Assembly: GCA_021779665.1 (NCBI GenBank)
Contig: JAJYAG010000038.1
Coordinates: forward strand, 1-41,773
Direction: 5' to 3'
DNA: 41,773 nucleotides
DNA from: Bacteroidota bacterium
GTDB taxonomy: Bacteria > Bacteroidota > Bacteroidia > Bacteroidales > JAAUTT01
The position numbers were made by a program, and so were the translations under genes. Each line of letters starts with the position of its first letter. Position 1 is the stretch's first letter. The notes under the pieces are model-generated. The model saw only the letters and a list, made by a program, of their open reading frames with translations. It did not search any database and was not told the origin of the DNA. Shown in pieces: positions 38,775 to 41,773 of the stretch.

Positions 38775-39095
38775 ATGAAAATACTGTGGACCAACTTTGC
38801 ATCTAAGACTCTTTTGGAAATTTATAAGTATTACAAGGATGCAGCAAACAAAGAAATTGCTGTAAAAATTAAGGAAGGAATATTTGAAGCAACCAAACAA
38901 CTAATAAGTCAACCTGACTCCGGACAGATAGAATTTACTCTTGAAAAATTGGGTGAGGAACATAGATATTTAGTCAAGGATAATTATAAGATTGTATACA
39001 AGAAAATTAAAGAGGGGATATTGATCACTGATGTTTTTGACACCCGGCAAGATCCACAAAAAATAAATGATAAAAATAGAAAATCAGGTAAATAG
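38775..39095 (+). CDS. RelE/ParE-family toxin
   Basis: A 106-residue member of the RelE/ParE superfamily. Helices TLLEIYKYYKDAANKEIA are followed by a beta sheet containing HRYLVKDNYKIVYKKIKEGILITDVFDTRQDP. The ending FDTRQDPQKI is the ParE-branch signature, in which members poison gyrase, rather than the mRNA-cutting RelE branch, so the target is inferred as DNA gyrase. It is coupled to the antitoxin (4-base gap). The next gene, msrC, begins 7 bases after its stop, which is unusually tight. Confidence 0.87.
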   Translation: MKILWTNFASKTLLEIYKYYKDAANKEIAVKIKEGIFEATKQLISQPDSGQIEFTLEKLGEEHRYLVKDNYKIVYKKIKEGILITDVFDTRQDPQKINDKNRKSGK

Positions 39096-39102
39096 AATTC
39101 TT

Positions 39103-39564
39103 ATGGACAAAACTAAAAAAGAAGGCCGTTACCAGCGACTATATACTCAAATAGAAGCCTTAATGCACAAATGCGACAACCGTACCTCGCGCATGGCAAC
39201 CATTGCTGCTGTATTGCATCATAAAATGGAATATTTTTTCTGGACTGGTTTTTATCTCCTAAACGATGGGAAATTGCAGGTTGGACCTTACCAGGGACCA
39301 GTTGCCTGCCAGGAACTGGAGAAAAATAAAGGTGTTTGCTGGGCCGGAATCAATGGTGGCATAACTTTGGTTGTGGAAGATGTACATCAGTTTCCGGGGC
39401 ATATTGCCTGCGACTCGCGGTCGAATTCTGAGGTGGTAGTTCCCCTGAAAAATGAAAAAGGTGAAATTATTGGAGTATTGGACGTCGACAGCAAGGAACT
39501 GGCTTCGTTCGATGATGTCGACGCCCGTGAACTGGAAAAGATTGTTCAGTTAATTTTTAAATAG
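39103..39564 (+). CDS. msrC: Free methionine-(R)-sulfoxide reductase, GAF domain (fRMsr)
   Basis: A 153-residue GAF-fold enzyme that reduces free methionine-R-sulfoxide. The three conserved Cys are C69, C79 and C103 (VACQELEKNKGVC and HIACDSRSNSE); spacings of 10 and 24 residues equal those of the E. coli enzyme (C84, C94, C118). FFWTGFYLL and EVVVPLKNEKGEIIGVLDVDS are family blocks. An upstream ATG at 39067 overlaps the toxin gene; 39103 gives the normal start. It is placed directly behind the toxin and so may be co-transcribed with it. Together with msrB at 22661 it gives protein and free methionine repair. Confidence 0.93.
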   Translation: MDKTKKEGRYQRLYTQIEALMHKCDNRTSRMATIAAVLHHKMEYFFWTGFYLLNDGKLQVGPYQGPVACQELEKNKGVCWAGINGGITLVVEDVHQFPGHIACDSRSNSEVVVPLKNEKGEIIGVLDVDSKELASFDDVDARELEKIVQLIFK

Positions 39565-39657
39565 TCGTCAGTCGACAGACCACAGACCACAGACCACAGT
39601 TAAAAGCAAAGGTTACCATTGCCTTTGGCTGTGGACTGTCGTCCGAGGACTGTCGAC
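39565..39657. repeat. GTCGAC/CCACAGAC-type repeat, copy 2, between convergent genes
   Basis: GTCGACAG (39571-39578) and CTGTCGAC (39650-39657) bound a long hairpin. Three tandem ACCACAG units follow the left arm, CTGTGGACTGTCG precedes the right one, and a CAAAGG/CCTTTG stem closes the top. It fills the gap between msrC and the barrel gene and may terminate both. Confidence 0.65.
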
Positions 39658-39661
39658 AAGT

Positions 39662-40273
39662 TTAAAAGAACAGCGCCACTCCAAATACCCACTGGCTTAA
39701 TCTTCTGTCGAAGCTTACATCCTGATTGCCAATAACTACTTTGTCGCCCCAGCGACTGAGGTTGCCCTCGTATTTTACATCGAATGCAAGTTTCCATATA
39801 TCGAGCCCTGCTCCTACCTGATAACCCCAGGTGGCTTTCTTGAACTTGTCGTCAAATTGATCGTAATCGTTCAGTTCCGACTTACTTTTTATAATCATAC
39901 TGGCAACTGGTCCTACTCCCAAACGCAGTGGTCCCATTTTTCCACCTACGAGAACAGGAATATCAACTTTGGTAATTTTCTGGTCGTTTAACCTTGATCC
40001 GTTTACATCCGACACTTTTAGTACTCCACCCGAAGTGCTTAATAATAATTCGGGTTGAATAAACAGCTTGCGGATTTGAATCTGGCTTACAACACCAATC
40101 TGAAACCCAACTTTAGCATCGTTAACAGCTTCAATTGTATATCCATTGGCACTAACCTTATCAGCTTCAACAGTGGAAGATGTCACCGCGCCTCTAACGC
40201 CGAACTTTATCTGGCTTTGGGCGCTAAACGCCATTACAAAGGCGAAACAAGAAAGTAATAATAATTTTTTCAT
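39662..40273 (-). CDS. Outer membrane beta-barrel protein, PorT-like family
   Basis: A 203-residue protein with a signal peptide (MKKLLLLSCFAFVMAFSAQS, cleavage before QIKFG). The mature protein is an eight-strand-type barrel: FGVRGAVTSSTVE, VGFQIGVVSQIQI, LFIQPELLLSTSG, GKMGPLRLGVGPVASMII, WGYQVGAGLDIWKLAFDVKYEG, ending WVFGVALFF with the terminal Phe typical of Bam substrates. This is the pattern of the PorT / outer membrane protein beta-barrel family of Bacteroidota. Function otherwise unknown. Confidence 0.83.
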   Translation of the reverse strand: MKKLLLLSCFAFVMAFSAQSQIKFGVRGAVTSSTVEADKVSANGYTIEAVNDAKVGFQIGVVSQIQIRKLFIQPELLLSTSGGVLKVSDVNGSRLNDQKITKVDIPVLVGGKMGPLRLGVGPVASMIIKSKSELNDYDQFDDKFKKATWGYQVGAGLDIWKLAFDVKYEGNLSRWGDKVVIGNQDVSFDRRLSQWVFGVALFF

Positions 40274-40292
40274 TTTGTCTAAGGATTTAGTT

Positions 40293-40300
40293 CAAACTTA
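40293..40300 (-). promoter_or_regulatory. Candidate -7 box of the PorT-like gene
   Basis: TAAGTTTG on the minus strand is an exact TAnnTTTG match about 20 bases before the ATG. No -33 TTTG is present at the expected distance, so confidence is low. Confidence 0.3.
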
Positions 40301-40429
40301 AAACTAATAATAATCAATTATATTTTAGTGCCTGGTAAAATATTTCAACACTAAACTGGTTATAGAAACTAACCTTTCAGCAAGTGTTTTGTTTTAGCTG
40401 ATGTTAAAAATAGTTGAGGAAACAAACGA

Positions 40430-40504
40430 CGGACCACAGACAGCAGTCAACGGCCAAATGCAATTAAGGTTTTACTGTGGTCTGACGACTGTGGTCAGTG
40501 GTCC
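40430..40504. repeat. GTCGAC/CCACAGAC-type repeat, copy 3
   Basis: GGACCAC (40431-40437) and GTGGTCC (40498-40504) form the ends of an imperfect hairpin containing CCACAGACAGCAGTC and the near-complement CTGTGGTCTGACGACTG. It lies between the divergent PorT-like and metallophosphoesterase genes. Confidence 0.65.
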
Positions 40505-40531
40505 TAAATTAAAATAAATTCACTTTCTTTA

Positions 40532-41773
40532 ATGAAAAAATCAATCATCATGGTATTTGCCATCATCTTAATTATAATGCTTCTTGTAGATGTTTATTCC
40601 TTTAAGGGCATCCGAATGCTTACCGAAAATCTCTCCGGCAATTTCTGGCGGAAATTTATATATATCAGTTTCTGGGCGACAACCTTGTTAATGGTCTTTG
40701 CCATGATTTCGGGTTATTTCTTCCGGAGTACTACACGCAATCCCACTACATTCACCTGGTACTATTACATTTTTGGGTTATTCCTTATTTTTTATGTTCC
40801 CAAGATGCTGTTTGGTATTTTTCATCTTGCCGAAGATATTATTTATGGAATTACTTTCATTTTTCAGAAGCTATTCCAGGCACGAAGTATCAGTGAGGAT
40901 GGTGGCGAGCCTATTTCCCGTATCAGATTTATTTCGCAAACAGGTTTGATATTGGCTTCTGTTCCCTTTTTCTCCTTTATCTGGGGAATTGTCCGCGGCA
41001 GGTTTAATTTTCAGGTGGAGCCGGTAAGTGTAGGATTCAAAACGCTTCCCAAAACTTTCAACGGACTCAAAGTCATTCATATTTCAGATATTCATATCGG
41101 TAGTTTTCAGGGATTTCATCACCAGGTTGAAGAAGCTATCGAGTTAATCAATGCGCAGAAGCCCGACTTAATTCTTTTTACAGGCGACCTTGTAAATAAT
41201 TTTTATGAAGAGCTTGATGGCTGGATTCCAATTCTATCCAAAATGAAAGCCCGATATGGAAAATATTCAACATTGGGAAATCACGATTATGGCCACTATT
41301 ATCACTGGGAAAACAAAGAAGAAGAAAAGGAGAACTTCAGAAAGATCCAAGAGGCGCACGCAAAAATAGGCTTTAAACTCATGAATAATACCTCTGAAAT
41401 TATAGAGATTGAAGGAGAAAAAATTGCGCTGATTGGCGTCGAAAACTGGGGGTTGCCACCTTTTCCACAGATTGGCGATTACGAAATTGCTTCAAAAGAA
41501 GTAAAAGATATTCCGTTTAAAATCTTACTCTCACACGATCCAACTCACTGGCAGGAGAAAATTATAGGTAAAACAGATGTTGCCATCACCTTATCAGGAC
41601 ACACGCATGGCATGCAGTTTGGCATTCAGCTGGGAAATCTTAAATGGAGCCCGTCGCAGTACAAATATCCGCGTTGGTCGGGATTGTATCGGGAGGCCAA
41701 CCAATACCTGTATGTTAACAGGGGATTCGGATACATAGGCTATCCGGGAAGAGTGGGAATGCCACCCGAAATT
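40532..41773 (+). CDS. Membrane-anchored metallophosphoesterase, 3' end outside the window
   Basis: The first 414 codons are present and open to the window end. Residues 1-150 contain about four hydrophobic helices (IIMVFAIILIIMLLVDVYSF, FIYISFWATTLLMVFAMISGYFF, YYYIFGLFLIFYVPKMLF and TGLILASVPFFSFIWGIV). The phosphoesterase domain starts near 175, with metal ligands in ISDIHIG (D186, H188), TGDLVNN, LGNHDYG, LLSHDP and SGHTHGMQ, the full set of the calcineurin-like fold. This is the YkuE/YaeI-like arrangement, in which some members hydrolyse UDP-diacylglucosamine or other phospho-esters at the membrane; substrate unknown here. ATG 40532 is preceded by an A/T-rich leader. Confidence 0.92.
   Translation, partial: MKKSIIMVFAIILIIMLLVDVYSFKGIRMLTENLSGNFWRKFIYISFWATTLLMVFAMISGYFFRSTTRNPTTFTWYYYIFGLFLIFYVPKMLFGIFHLAEDIIYGITFIFQKLFQARSISEDGGEPISRIRFISQTGLILASVPFFSFIWGIVRGRFNFQVEPVSVGFKTLPKTFNGLKVIHISDIHIGSFQGFHHQVEEAIELINAQKPDLILFTGDLVNNFYEELDGWIPILSKMKARYGKYSTLGNHDYGHYYHWENKEEEKENFRKIQEAHAKIGFKLMNNTSEIIEIEGEKIALIGVENWGLPPFPQIGDYEIASKEVKDIPFKILLSHDPTHWQEKIIGKTDVAITLSGHTHGMQFGIQLGNLKWSPSQYKYPRWSGLYREANQYLYVNRGFGYIGYPGRVGMPPEI

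Noticed and set aside
39565-39657. Tandem ACCACAG units considered as a CRISPR-like array
   Set aside because: Units are only about 7 bases, directly adjacent with no spacers, and part of one hairpin element; there are no cas genes.

Overview
The window looks like chromosome from a member of the Bacteroidota, probably a free-living polysaccharide degrader of the Bacteroidales/Marinilabiliales kind; the genus cannot be read from the sequence. Evidence: an ECF sigma / FecR anti-sigma / SusC / SusD / glycoside hydrolase locus, many lipoproteins, A-rich leaders without Shine-Dalgarno sequences before most genes, several upstream matches to the Bacteroidota -7 box TAnnTTTG, and intergenic spaces filled with small palindromic repeats. 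I see no rRNA, tRNA, CRISPR, transposase or phage gene.

Layout. 1-2530: the end of one sugar isomerase-like TIM barrel, a Gfo/Idh/MocA oxidoreductase and a second TIM-barrel isomerase, closed by a strong terminator: a small sugar-oxidation operon. 2535-8347: a NagZ-like GH3 fused to a serine beta-lactamase-like domain, a creatininase-family amidohydrolase, an unrecognised lipoprotein and a double-DUF305 lipoprotein. 8650-11791: a three-gene minus-strand operon (NEW3-domain membrane protein, ABC ATPase, ABC-2 permease) in which every gene has a near-perfect Shine-Dalgarno sequence, unlike its neighbours. 12193-18356: GH88 unsaturated glucuronyl hydrolase, YghZ-like aldo/keto reductase, a GroES-like protein paired with an SDR dehydrogenase, DUF4197 lipoprotein, an RRM RNA-binding protein and a Tat-exported DUF2264 protein; the GH88 and DUF2264 genes suggest uronate-containing polysaccharides as substrate. 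18458-25203: outer membrane barrel, the agmatine-to-putrescine pair aguA/aguB, a secreted C1 peptidase, MsrB and a lipoprotein M49 dipeptidyl-peptidase III.

25403-36295 is the main polysaccharide utilisation locus: sigma factor, FecR, SusC with an N-terminal STN signalling domain, SusD and a large GH2 carrying an inserted LamG-like domain. Binding of a glycan at SusC/SusD should signal through STN to FecR and release the sigma factor; the GH2 points to a beta-galactoside or similar substrate. 36296-36725 is a gene-free block built from several repeat families. 36726-41773: release factor 3, a ParE-type toxin-antitoxin pair running directly into a free-methionine-R-sulfoxide reductase gene, an outer membrane barrel, and a membrane-anchored metallophosphoesterase cut by the window end.

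The least ordinary parts are the NEW3/ABC operon with its foreign-looking translation signals, the density of different palindromic repeat families between genes, the GroES-like/SDR pair, and the coding-like remnant plus hairpin ahead of susC. None is proven to be a new system from sequence alone.
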